Positions 41,962 through 49,480 of a stretch of DNA of 64,000 bases are shown here, piece by piece. The notes under the pieces are model-generated. The model did no database searches, was not told the origin of the DNA, and saw only the letters and a list, made by a program, of their open reading frames with translations. The first letter of the stretch is position 1; every line of letters starts with the position of its first letter. Position numbers and translations under genes: made by a program. Where the stretch lies: assembly GCA_964451305.1 (NCBI GenBank), contig CAYVHV010000020.1, positions 4,811 through 68,810 on the forward strand, in the 5' to 3' direction. Source of the stretch: SHLQ01 sp964451305 (GTDB lineage Bacteria; Actinomycetota; Acidimicrobiia; Acidimicrobiales; SHLQ01).

Positions 41962-43287
41962 TTAGTTTTGCTCGAGGGTGTTCGCGATGTCTTCGACGGA
42001 GCGGTCCCACGCTTCTTGTGGAGTCTCGACACCTGCTTGGACTCGGGCCAAGGCGTCCACAAATGATGAGATCACGGTGTGGCGCTCGGGGGTTGCGACA
42101 GCTGTTGGGCGTCCGTCGATGGCGTCAGCCCACACCGCGCCGACGGTCGGCCGTCCCACGAAGAATCCATCGTTCGCGTCTGCGACGGTGTTGTCCTCAT
42201 AGGCCGAGATCACTGCCGGTAAGGGCCCTTGGCCATTGGAGAAGGTGTTTCGTTGCACGACCGGGTTCGTGATGGTTTGAAGAAGGTCGAGTGCAACGTC
42301 GATGTGCTCGCTGTTGGTAGCGATTCCAAAGTGGAGTCCGCCCTCGCTGGAGGTTCCCGCTTCTGGGGCTGTCGAATCCGACGGGAGTGGAATCGCTTGC
42401 CAATTTCCGAGGCTTTCGGGGTGGGATTGTGAGACTCGATCTCGCTCCGACCATTGCGAGATGACGGCGGTGAAATCATCGCTTGCGATTTCGGCACGCC
42501 AGATCGATTCACCCGGTGTGAGGTCGCGCGAGATCGCTCCCGCGTCCACGAGTCCTGGACATGGATCTGTCCCGAGAGGCGTTTCTCCAACGGTGAGCAA
42601 TGCCAGGTTGAACGCACGCGCAAGTTCGTCCTCGCCGTCTTCATCGAGCTGACCCGTTGGGCTCACCCACGACGAGCGGCTCTGTGAAAGGATCGCCCGA
42701 AGCACCTCTTCTCCGTCGGCGAAGAAGGCCTTACCCGAGTCGTTGAAAACGTCGTTACCAGCTTGGAGTACATCGCACCAGCCCTCGGCGCTATTGAGCG
42801 AGCTGATGGTCGATGCGTTGACGAGGTCGTTCCGCACGAGCAGTGCTTGGGCATCCACATCGACGGGAAGGGCGATGAGCTCGCCGTTCACGCCGATGCC
42901 TTCGTTCCAGCGGGTCGCAAGGAAGTCTCCTTCCAGATCATCGACGTCATGTTCACGGAGGTCGACGAACAAGTGAGGAAGAGCCCGCGCTTCTGCGCTG
43001 TACTCGCCATCGAACGCGATGATGTCGACACGGTTGTTGGTCTCGGCTTCCGTTCGAATCCACTCGCGCTGATCTTCGGGTGAACTGACGATCACCTCGA
43101 CATCGACCGTCGGGTGTTCGCGTTCCCAGCTCGCGATCGCCGATTCGAACCCGACGATGCGCGATGTTGCGATTCGGAGTGTGGTCTGGTTCGACTCACC
43201 GTCTGCGAATGCGAGGGACTCCGGAGCAAGAGTCCCGCATGCCGATGCGATCAGGGCAACGATTGCCAAGAGGAGAGCGGTCTTCAT
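41962..43287 (-). CDS. ABC-type solute-binding lipoprotein (sugar-binding class)
   Basis: 441 aa. Lipobox IVALIASACGTL. The body resembles extracellular solute-binding family 1: TLRIATSRIVGFESAIASWEREHPTVDVEVIVSS, IIAFDGEYSAEA, DATRWNEGIGVNGELIALPVDVDAQALLVRND and a C-terminal ITNPVVQRNTFSNGQGPLPAVISAYED. No permease or ATPase genes adjoin it. Its ATG overlaps the stop of the GGDEF-EAL gene by 4 bp, so it is probably a periplasmic ligand sensor feeding that protein rather than part of an importer (inference). Confidence 0.85.
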   Translation of the reverse strand: MKTALLLAIVALIASACGTLAPESLAFADGESNQTTLRIATSRIVGFESAIASWEREHPTVDVEVIVSSPEDQREWIRTEAETNNRVDIIAFDGEYSAEARALPHLFVDLREHDVDDLEGDFLATRWNEGIGVNGELIALPVDVDAQALLVRNDLVNASTISSLNSAEGWCDVLQAGNDVFNDSGKAFFADGEEVLRAILSQSRSSWVSPTGQLDEDGEDELARAFNLALLTVGETPLGTDPCPGLVDAGAISRDLTPGESIWRAEIASDDFTAVISQWSERDRVSQSHPESLGNWQAIPLPSDSTAPEAGTSSEGGLHFGIATNSEHIDVALDLLQTITNPVVQRNTFSNGQGPLPAVISAYEDNTVADANDGFFVGRPTVGAVWADAIDGRPTAVATPERHTVISSFVDALARVQAGVETPQEAWDRSVEDIANTLEQN

Positions 43288-46256
43288 CGGTCATCTTCCA
43301 CGGCGATACGAATGGAGGTGATGGGCTCGAGAGAGATCTCCATAAAGTCGCTGAGCGGCCCAGGTTTACCGGTGTACCACCCTTGGATTCGATCGCAGAA
43401 GACCCGCCGAAGCGCATCGAGTTCTGCACGATTCTCTACGCCCTCACCAATCACGGTCATGTCGAGGGCGTGTGCCATCTCGACGGTCTTTTGGACGAGC
43501 GTGACAGCGCTCTCATCGTGTGGCATTGGAGTCACGAGCGACCGATCCAGCTTGAGAATCTCCGCTGGCAGGTTCGTGAGGTACGCCAGGTTGCTCTGGC
43601 CGGATCCAAAGTCATCGATTGCGATCTTCACGCCGAGATCTCGGATCTGAGAGAGGACAGCGAGTCCCTCTGGTGTTGCCGTTGCGCCTTCGGTGACCTC
43701 GAAGATCACTCGCTCGCGCGGGGTCTTTGTCTCGGTGAGCACCCGCTCGATGTCGGAGAGCAAGGCAACTCCAGACAGTTGGACCGGCGACAGGTTGACC
43801 GCGACGTACGGGTTGTTGCCGCGGAGGTGTGGAAGCGCAGCGCACGCTTCTCGGAGCGCGAAGTCACCTATCGCGGTGATGACGCCGGTGTCTTCGGCGA
43901 TCGGGACGAACTCCGCTGGGGAGAGCGGCTGTCCATGCATGGTGGCGCGTAGCAGGACTTCGTAGCCTTCGATCGCGGTAGTGATCGCGTTGACGATCGG
44001 TTGAAAGTGGACCGACAGGTCACCGTTTTCGATCGCATGGTTGAGCCAGTCTCCAATGATGCCTTTGCGGCGGAGCGACTCTCGGTGGCCCGCTTCGAAC
44101 CGGATGACTTCGGTTTCGCGGCCTTCGGCTTGGGCGACTGCCGACGACACGTTGGTGATCGATTGGGTGAGATCTGGGTCGTGGGCGGAGACTTCGGCGT
44201 ACGCGATTGTGGCGTTCAGCTCTACCTCTTCGCCCTCGACGATCAACGGTTCGGCGAACCGGTCGGAGAATGCGGTGATGAGGTCTGCGCTGACGGGGGT
44301 TGGAGTAATGATCGCGAAGTCGGGCTTGGTGAGGCGAGCCACGACGATCTCTTCGGCACGGCTTGGGGCGACGTCTGAGATGACGGCGATCAATGCGTCG
44401 GCGATGGACTTTGTGACGAGGTCGCGGCTGTCGCGGCCCATGCGTCCGTCCAGCTCATCCATCCGTTGCGGTTGAATACCGATGATCGTCCACGGGGTCG
44501 AACGGTCCGCCTGCTCGGTGAACCAATGCCGAGTGAACTCCGAGTTCGGCAAGTCGGTGAGCGTGTCGTGCTCGCGATCGTGCAACGCACGCGATTCGGC
44601 GGCTCGTCGACGATGTGCCTGAGCGAGGATCTTCGCTGCGGTTTCTACCAGAGAGATGAGGGGCTCGACCTGGGTTGGCTGTGTATCTCCAAAGGCCAGG
44701 ACCAGCACAGCTGGTGGGCCTTCTGGGAACTCGACGAGGCTGGCAATGCCCGTGCCTTTTCGAAGTTTGACGAGCGCTCCGCCGTCGCAGCCGTTCGGTG
44801 CTTCGAGCGCCGAGATGGCCGGTTCGAGTGGGATGCCGAGATCGACCGTAGGTGGCCCACTCGGATGGACGTGAAGGTGCGTGTGCGATCCAGCGAGCGC
44901 CGAGGGTAGATGGCTGAGTACCGCAGCGGTGAGCTCCGGAGCGGTGGTTGCGAGCGCAGCCGCGTTTGAGATGTCGGCCATGGCGCCACGACGATCGAGC
45001 TCTTCTCGAACAATGACACGGTGCTCTTCGCCCGTGGCCAGTGTCGAGTTCATGGTCTCGGCAAGACGGAGCCAGTCGCCCGGGAGTCCCTCGGTATCAA
45101 TTCGTTTGTCGTAGGTACCTTCGGTCAGGGCGGAGGCGACGGTGTCGACGTCGGTCCAGAGATGTTCCATCGTCGACGAAATGGAGGCGAAGGCTCGGCT
45201 CATTTCGCCGATCTCATCGATAGCTCGATCGTCTGCGATCGCTTGTTCGCCGCGTGCGAGTTGTCGCGCGTTCTTGGTCAGTGTCGACAACGGGCCGATG
45301 ATGCTGCGACGCAACCGGAAGGTGATGAACGTCGCGAGTGCGAGGACGATGAAGGCTGTCGCTGCGAGTAGTCCGAGTCGGCGGTACTCGCTCTCGACGG
45401 CGGTGTTGGTATCTGCGCGGAGGGCGTCGATTTCGGCAGCGACGAGGTCGGTGAGTTCTGCGCTCCGTATCTCGGCAGCGGCATTCCATGCGTCGCGGTC
45501 GAACCCATCGTCGGTGGTGCCCGAGCCGAACGATCCGATGCGGATGAGGTTCAATTCTCGCCAGAAGTCGGCCACCGTGAGCAGTTCGAGACTGTCGACT
45601 CCGTCGGCGCTGGCGTTCTCACTAAAGACGCTGAGATCCGATGTTGCTGACGTGTGGAGCTCGGTCAGTCGGATTGGATCGACCACCGAACCGCGGGTCT
45701 CGATGTCTTCGAGCAGAAGCGACTCTTCGGCTGAAAGCAGCGCCCGCAAGGCTGTGCTTCGGTCATCGGTGAAACCCAAGGGTGCCGACCGAAGTGTCAG
45801 TTCGATATCCGCTTCGAGTTCGCTAATCAGCTCGGTGTATCGCAATAGGGCTTGGCCTTGACGGTTGTTGTCGGCGAGTTGGCGGGCAACGTCGAGGTCG
45901 TCGGTGAATTCGGAGCCACCCACAAAACCCAACGCTCGAAGGGCTTCATCGAGGTCCGACTGGGTCATCGAGAAACCGGTTGGACGTGCCGTGGTCGTGC
46001 CGACATGGCGTTCGGTCTGGATCGCGGCTCGTGCTTCGACCTGATCATCGACGTGTTCGATCGTGTCGGAGAATCTTCGAAGCTCGTGAAGCGATTGCAC
46101 GTCGGCATCTACCAGGAGTCCGATGAGGGCCAGGAGAGCCAGTGATGGGATGGCCATGCAAAGCAGGAGCCTCGGACCAATCCGAATCCGGCGAAGGATA
46201 CGGCTTGGCGTGAGCGCGACGCTCCCGCGATGTTCCCGGCCAATCCTTCTTTTCAT
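43284..46256 (-). CDS. Membrane GGDEF-EAL c-di-GMP protein with NIT-like sensor and HAMP
   Basis: 990 aa from ATG 46256, which has GGAG upstream; a longer frame would run across the Amt-like gene. Helices at 30-50 and 296-316 flank an extracytoplasmic all-helical region of about 245 residues; ALLRYTELISELEADIELTL and its surroundings resemble NIT (nitrate/nitrite-sensing) domains. Then HAMP (317-370), GAF-like (420-545), GGDEF (556-725) and EAL (730-985). The GGDEF motif is degenerate (TKPDF at the active loop), while EAL keeps EVLLR, IDDFGSGQSNLAYL and GEGVE. Predicted output is therefore c-di-GMP breakdown, with GGDEF as a regulatory domain. Confidence 0.88.
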   Translation of the reverse strand: MKRRIGREHRGSVALTPSRILRRIRIGPRLLLCMAIPSLALLALIGLLVDADVQSLHELRRFSDTIEHVDDQVEARAAIQTERHVGTTTARPTGFSMTQSDLDEALRALGFVGGSEFTDDLDVARQLADNNRQGQALLRYTELISELEADIELTLRSAPLGFTDDRSTALRALLSAEESLLLEDIETRGSVVDPIRLTELHTSATSDLSVFSENASADGVDSLELLTVADFWRELNLIRIGSFGSGTTDDGFDRDAWNAAAEIRSAELTDLVAAEIDALRADTNTAVESEYRRLGLLAATAFIVLALATFITFRLRRSIIGPLSTLTKNARQLARGEQAIADDRAIDEIGEMSRAFASISSTMEHLWTDVDTVASALTEGTYDKRIDTEGLPGDWLRLAETMNSTLATGEEHRVIVREELDRRGAMADISNAAALATTAPELTAAVLSHLPSALAGSHTHLHVHPSGPPTVDLGIPLEPAISALEAPNGCDGGALVKLRKGTGIASLVEFPEGPPAVLVLAFGDTQPTQVEPLISLVETAAKILAQAHRRRAAESRALHDREHDTLTDLPNSEFTRHWFTEQADRSTPWTIIGIQPQRMDELDGRMGRDSRDLVTKSIADALIAVISDVAPSRAEEIVVARLTKPDFAIITPTPVSADLITAFSDRFAEPLIVEGEEVELNATIAYAEVSAHDPDLTQSITNVSSAVAQAEGRETEVIRFEAGHRESLRRKGIIGDWLNHAIENGDLSVHFQPIVNAITTAIEGYEVLLRATMHGQPLSPAEFVPIAEDTGVITAIGDFALREACAALPHLRGNNPYVAVNLSPVQLSGVALLSDIERVLTETKTPRERVIFEVTEGATATPEGLAVLSQIRDLGVKIAIDDFGSGQSNLAYLTNLPAEILKLDRSLVTPMPHDESAVTLVQKTVEMAHALDMTVIGEGVENRAELDALRRVFCDRIQGWYTGKPGPLSDFMEISLEPITSIRIAVEDDR

Positions 46257-46279
46257 CTGACTCCAATCGGCGGAGTCAG
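46257..46279 (-). promoter_or_regulatory. Inverted repeat covering the ribosome-binding site of the GGDEF-EAL gene
   Basis: On the minus strand CTGACTCC-GCCGATT-GGAGTCAG is a perfect 8-bp inverted repeat ending directly at the ATG. The Shine-Dalgarno GGAG lies in the 3' arm, so the RNA hairpin would occlude it; as DNA it could be a dimer operator. Confidence 0.6.
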
Positions 46280-46379
46280 TGGGGTGCGTATAGGCCTTGA
46301 GGGCATACGTTTCCGTGATTCTCACCGACCGGCGTCCGGGTGGGCAAAGAGCCACGCTACGTGGTGAAGTCATGACCAG

Positions 46380-47492
46380 ATGGACACCGAGATCAACACT
46401 CTTTGGGCGCTGGTCGCTGGCACATTTTTGCTGCTCTCGAACGTCGGAGCGATCGTCATGCTCGAGGGCCTGACCCGACGCCGCAGCGTGCTGACCGTCT
46501 CTGCGCGTCATCTCGCCGGAGCGAGTGGAGCCGTTGCGGGCGTGTTTGCTATTTCCCTGCTCGAGATCGACCTGCTCCAAAGCGATTCGACCGTCGGAAG
46601 CGTTCTCGATCCGAGCACTCAGCTTTGGCTTGCGGCGAGTTCTGCTGTGCTTCTCACGACGCTTGCCATGGCGGGGATGGCGGAGCGCGCAACGGTCTTC
46701 GCCCATTTGCTCGGCGGTCTTCTGATTGGGGGAGTGCTCGCCCCGTTGGCGGCATCGGCACGTCAAGTGGACGGCTTTCTGACCACGATCGAATTCGGGG
46801 AGCATGGGTATATCGATACCGCCGCTGGGTCGATCTTCTCGGTCGCCGGGTGGGTTGCATTGGTCGGCGCGACGATCATCGGCCCGCGCCGCGGTCGCAG
46901 CGGCAGTGATGGCTCCATTCGCGACATTCAAGGCAAGTCGATGCCTCTCGCCATGATCGGCGCGCTCCTTATGTACTCGACCCTGTTCGGTGTGCTCGCC
47001 CGTCCCGGTGGTGCATGGAGCGACACGGTCGTCGATGGAGCGTCGGTCATGCTCATGGGTGGTGCGGTCGGTGTGCTCGCAGGTATCGCCATCGGGCGGG
47101 TCATCGCTGGCGATGTTCGAGTCATTCACGTGCTCCGCGGACTCCTCGCCGGAGTTGTTTCGGCGACGGGTAACCCGCTCGAGGTGAGCTTGGAAGAGGC
47201 GGCCATCTTCGGGTTGGTTGGCGCTGGCCTGTCGTTGCTCGTCGGCTACTACATCGACTCGTTGAACGTCGACGACCCGGTTGGGATCATCTCGGTGTTC
47301 GGTGCTGCTGGGGTTTGGGGTTCACTAGCGATCGGCATCACCGATGGCGAGCAGTTTCTTGCACAGCTGGTAGGAGTGGTGATCATCGGCCCGGTAGCGA
47401 CGATCGCCGCCGGAGTGCTGTTCGCAATCCTCCGGCTGCTTCGGTTGTTTCGCGTTCGGCCAGATATCGAGGTCGTCGGCCTCGAACTATGA
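46380..47492 (+). CDS. Amt/Rh-like membrane protein lacking both pore histidines
   Basis: 370 aa with about eleven membrane segments. The Amt fold is recognisable throughout: NTLWALVAGTFLLLSNVGAIVMLEGLTRRRSV, GYIDTAAGSIFSVAGWVALVGATIIGPRRGRSG and DDPVGIISVFGAAGVWGSLAIGI. In Amt proteins the corresponding motifs read VVHSVGGW and SVHGVxG; here the twin histidines are Phe153 and Phe307. Conduction of ammonium by the usual route is thus doubtful, and a sensor role is plausible. It diverges from a GGDEF-EAL gene 123 bp away, and a 2OG oxygenase gene follows 16 bp downstream. Confidence 0.82.
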   Translation: MDTEINTLWALVAGTFLLLSNVGAIVMLEGLTRRRSVLTVSARHLAGASGAVAGVFAISLLEIDLLQSDSTVGSVLDPSTQLWLAASSAVLLTTLAMAGMAERATVFAHLLGGLLIGGVLAPLAASARQVDGFLTTIEFGEHGYIDTAAGSIFSVAGWVALVGATIIGPRRGRSGSDGSIRDIQGKSMPLAMIGALLMYSTLFGVLARPGGAWSDTVVDGASVMLMGGAVGVLAGIAIGRVIAGDVRVIHVLRGLLAGVVSATGNPLEVSLEEAAIFGLVGAGLSLLVGYYIDSLNVDDPVGIISVFGAAGVWGSLAIGITDGEQFLAQLVGVVIIGPVATIAAGVLFAILRLLRLFRVRPDIEVVGLEL

Positions 47493-47508
47493 CCGGTACT
47501 GTTCGGTG

Positions 47509-48498
47509 ATGTCGATCGCCGTACCGTTTCCGACTCAACTACCACCCGGCTTCGTTCCACTCGACGACGAGCCACGCTTTGATCCGGCCCGTCACCTCCA
47601 GCTCGAAGAGCCCGATGAGCTCATCATGCTCTCCGACCTCGGGTACAGCGCCGATGAGATCGAGGGCACCGCCACGCCGGTCGCGTGTTCGTCGCCCTTT
47701 CGCCTACTCAGTGCCGAAGGAGCCGAGATCATGCTCGACACCGCCCATAGGTTGCGCACGTTTGCGAGTGCGGCAGGAGAGCGGATCGAGAATGTTGTTC
47801 GCGGCGGATGCTACCGGTCGCGCTGGCTTCGAGACCTCGCTCTGAGTCCCGATGTCACTGCACACATGTCGAGGATCTACGGCATCGACATCGCGCCGCA
47901 CGCGATGCCGTTGCACCTCGCTCATATCAACTACGAACCGTCGAGCATCGAGAAGTCGATCGACAAATGGCATCACGACACGCTGCCGCTCGATTACGTC
48001 ATGACGGTGACCGACCCGGCCGAAGTCGCCGGCGGGAAGTTCGAGTATTTCCTCGGTACAAAGGACGAGGCGAAGGCGCTGGCAGCCAATGGCGAGACCC
48101 CACCTGTTGAGCGACGCGTCGCACCCGATTTTTCTGGGCCCGGCTACGCCATTGCACTCCACGGCAACATGGTCGTTCATCGGGCGGGCGAAATGCACGC
48201 GCTCTCCGAGCGAATCTCGATGGTCAACGGATATGTCTCGACCGACACGACCCTCGATTCGCAAAGTCGTTCACGCGACCTGCTCCACGTGGACCCACCT
48301 GCTGTGTTGTTCGCCGAATGGGCGAAGTTTGCCGCGTGGCGATCTCACGGCCGTCTCGAAACGCTTATCGAGTCCATCGAATTCACGAACGACAAAGACG
48401 AGTTGATTCGACAACTCGAACACGCTGTTGCCGATGTTCAACAAGCCATCAGCGATATGAGAGACGGTCAACAACCGCTCGAACACTACGAAAAGTAG
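47509..48498 (+). CDS. 2-oxoglutarate/Fe(II)-type oxygenase-like protein
   Basis: 329 aa. A facial triad is visible: KWHHDTLPLDYVM supplies His155 and Asp157 (HxD), and NMVVHRAG supplies His224. Arg235 in ERISMVNGY is placed to bind 2-oxoglutarate. The strand pattern (GGKFEYFLG between HxD and His) supports the double-stranded beta-helix fold. Substrate unknown; small-molecule and prolyl hydroxylases share this layout. ATG 47509 follows the Amt-like gene by 16 bp, so they are likely cotranscribed. Confidence 0.75.
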   Translation: MSIAVPFPTQLPPGFVPLDDEPRFDPARHLQLEEPDELIMLSDLGYSADEIEGTATPVACSSPFRLLSAEGAEIMLDTAHRLRTFASAAGERIENVVRGGCYRSRWLRDLALSPDVTAHMSRIYGIDIAPHAMPLHLAHINYEPSSIEKSIDKWHHDTLPLDYVMTVTDPAEVAGGKFEYFLGTKDEAKALAANGETPPVERRVAPDFSGPGYAIALHGNMVVHRAGEMHALSERISMVNGYVSTDTTLDSQSRSRDLLHVDPPAVLFAEWAKFAAWRSHGRLETLIESIEFTNDKDELIRQLEHAVADVQQAISDMRDGQQPLEHYEK

Positions 48499-48534
48499 CG
48501 AAGGGAAAAGTAGCGAAGAGGTCCAGTCGTTGGC

Positions 48535-48912
48535 TTACGACGATGCTGGTATCAACGAGCTTGCAGCTCGGCGAAGTGCGAGAGAATTCAATGGCTTGAC
48601 GAGCCATGAATCAGCGTCGGACTGCTCGGCGAGGAAGGTGTCTGCATCACGATCGAGAAGCAACAGGACCGGGGTGTCCGGGAGACGCCCCGCACGCATT
48701 TCTTGTTTGATCAGGAGCGACGTCGCGACGCCGCCCATGTTTCCGATCTGCAGATCGAGAATTACTAGTTCAGGTTCGACTTTGCCAATGGCGTCGTCGA
48801 CATGCGATCCCTCGCGAACGCGGTGGACATCGTGGGAACCGCCGAGTGCGGCAGCGACGTCGTCGAACAGCCAATCGGCATCGGTTGCAAGCAGAAGATT
48901 TGGCACCCTCAC
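48535..48912 (-). CDS. Response-regulator receiver domain protein (stand-alone)
   Basis: 125 aa, a single CheY-like domain without output domain. It reads PNLLLATDADWLFDDVAAAL at the start, with the phosphoacceptor Asp in ELVILDLQIGNMGG (about residue 53), LLLLDRDADTFLAEQSDADSWLVKPL (conserved Lys before Pro). The first acidic pair is reduced to D-A-D. No histidine kinase lies nearby. It may act with the neighbouring STAS protein. The start is a GTG, and two close GTG options exist. Confidence 0.8.
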   Translation of the reverse strand: MRVPNLLLATDADWLFDDVAAALGGSHDVHRVREGSHVDDAIGKVEPELVILDLQIGNMGGVATSLLIKQEMRAGRLPDTPVLLLLDRDADTFLAEQSDADSWLVKPLNSLALRRAASSLIPASS

Positions 48913-49097
48913 AGGGTAGCGCCTCGGATCGATCGCGTTGCGAGCCGATTACAGGAGTGTTTCGGGGCGGCTCGTTCAGGGTTGCGACCATCGTTTCGTG
49001 GGCTAACCTTTGGCAATTCGTCCCGGCAACGGGTGCGAACCAGCTATGAACGAATGCGAGCCAACCGGCCCGCGAGCGGGGCAAGCGAGGTACCACC

Positions 49098-49445
49098 GTG
49101 TTGGAAATCACTGTCGAAGCGAGCGAAGATGGCGCGGGCTATCACATCCTGCGTCTCGTAGGAGAGGTTGATGCCTACACGGTCGGCGAGTTCCGTGAAG
49201 CCCTTGCCGGTATCGAGAATGTCAACTGGCTGATCGTTGATTTGTCCGAAGTGCCATTCATGGATTCGGCTGGCCTCGGTGCGCTCATCGGCGGAATTCG
49301 CCGAGTGCGCGAAGCTGAAGGCGATGTTGCAGTCATCAGCACGACCGCAGGGCTAAACCGGCTCCTGCACACCACTGGTTTCGATCGCATCGTGCCGGTT
49401 ACCGAGTCGCTCGAAGAAGCACTCACCGCGCTATCCGAAGGCTAA
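49098..49445 (+). CDS. STAS-domain anti-sigma factor antagonist
   Basis: 115 aa from GTG 49098. A SpoIIAA-like STAS fold is shown by LRLVGEVDAYTVGEFREAL, WLIVDLSEVPFMDSAGLGALIGGIRRVR, and DVAVISTTAGLNRLLHTTGFDRIVPV. Ser57 in MDSAGLGALIG is the conserved phosphorylation site by which an anti-sigma kinase switches the antagonist. It presumably acts in a partner-switching pathway controlling a sigma factor; no kinase or sigma gene is adjacent. Upstream gap 48913-49097 shows no further gene. Confidence 0.9.
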   Translation: MLEITVEASEDGAGYHILRLVGEVDAYTVGEFREALAGIENVNWLIVDLSEVPFMDSAGLGALIGGIRRVREAEGDVAVISTTAGLNRLLHTTGFDRIVPVTESLEEALTALSEG

Positions 49446-49480
49446 CGCTCTGCGGATCTCTGCTGACGGAGAATCAGGCG

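Noticed and set aside
46257..47129. N-terminal extension of the GGDEF-EAL frame across the Amt-like gene
   Set aside because: The extension is antisense to a clear membrane-protein gene and has shadow-like composition; ATG 46256 has a proper ribosome-binding site.
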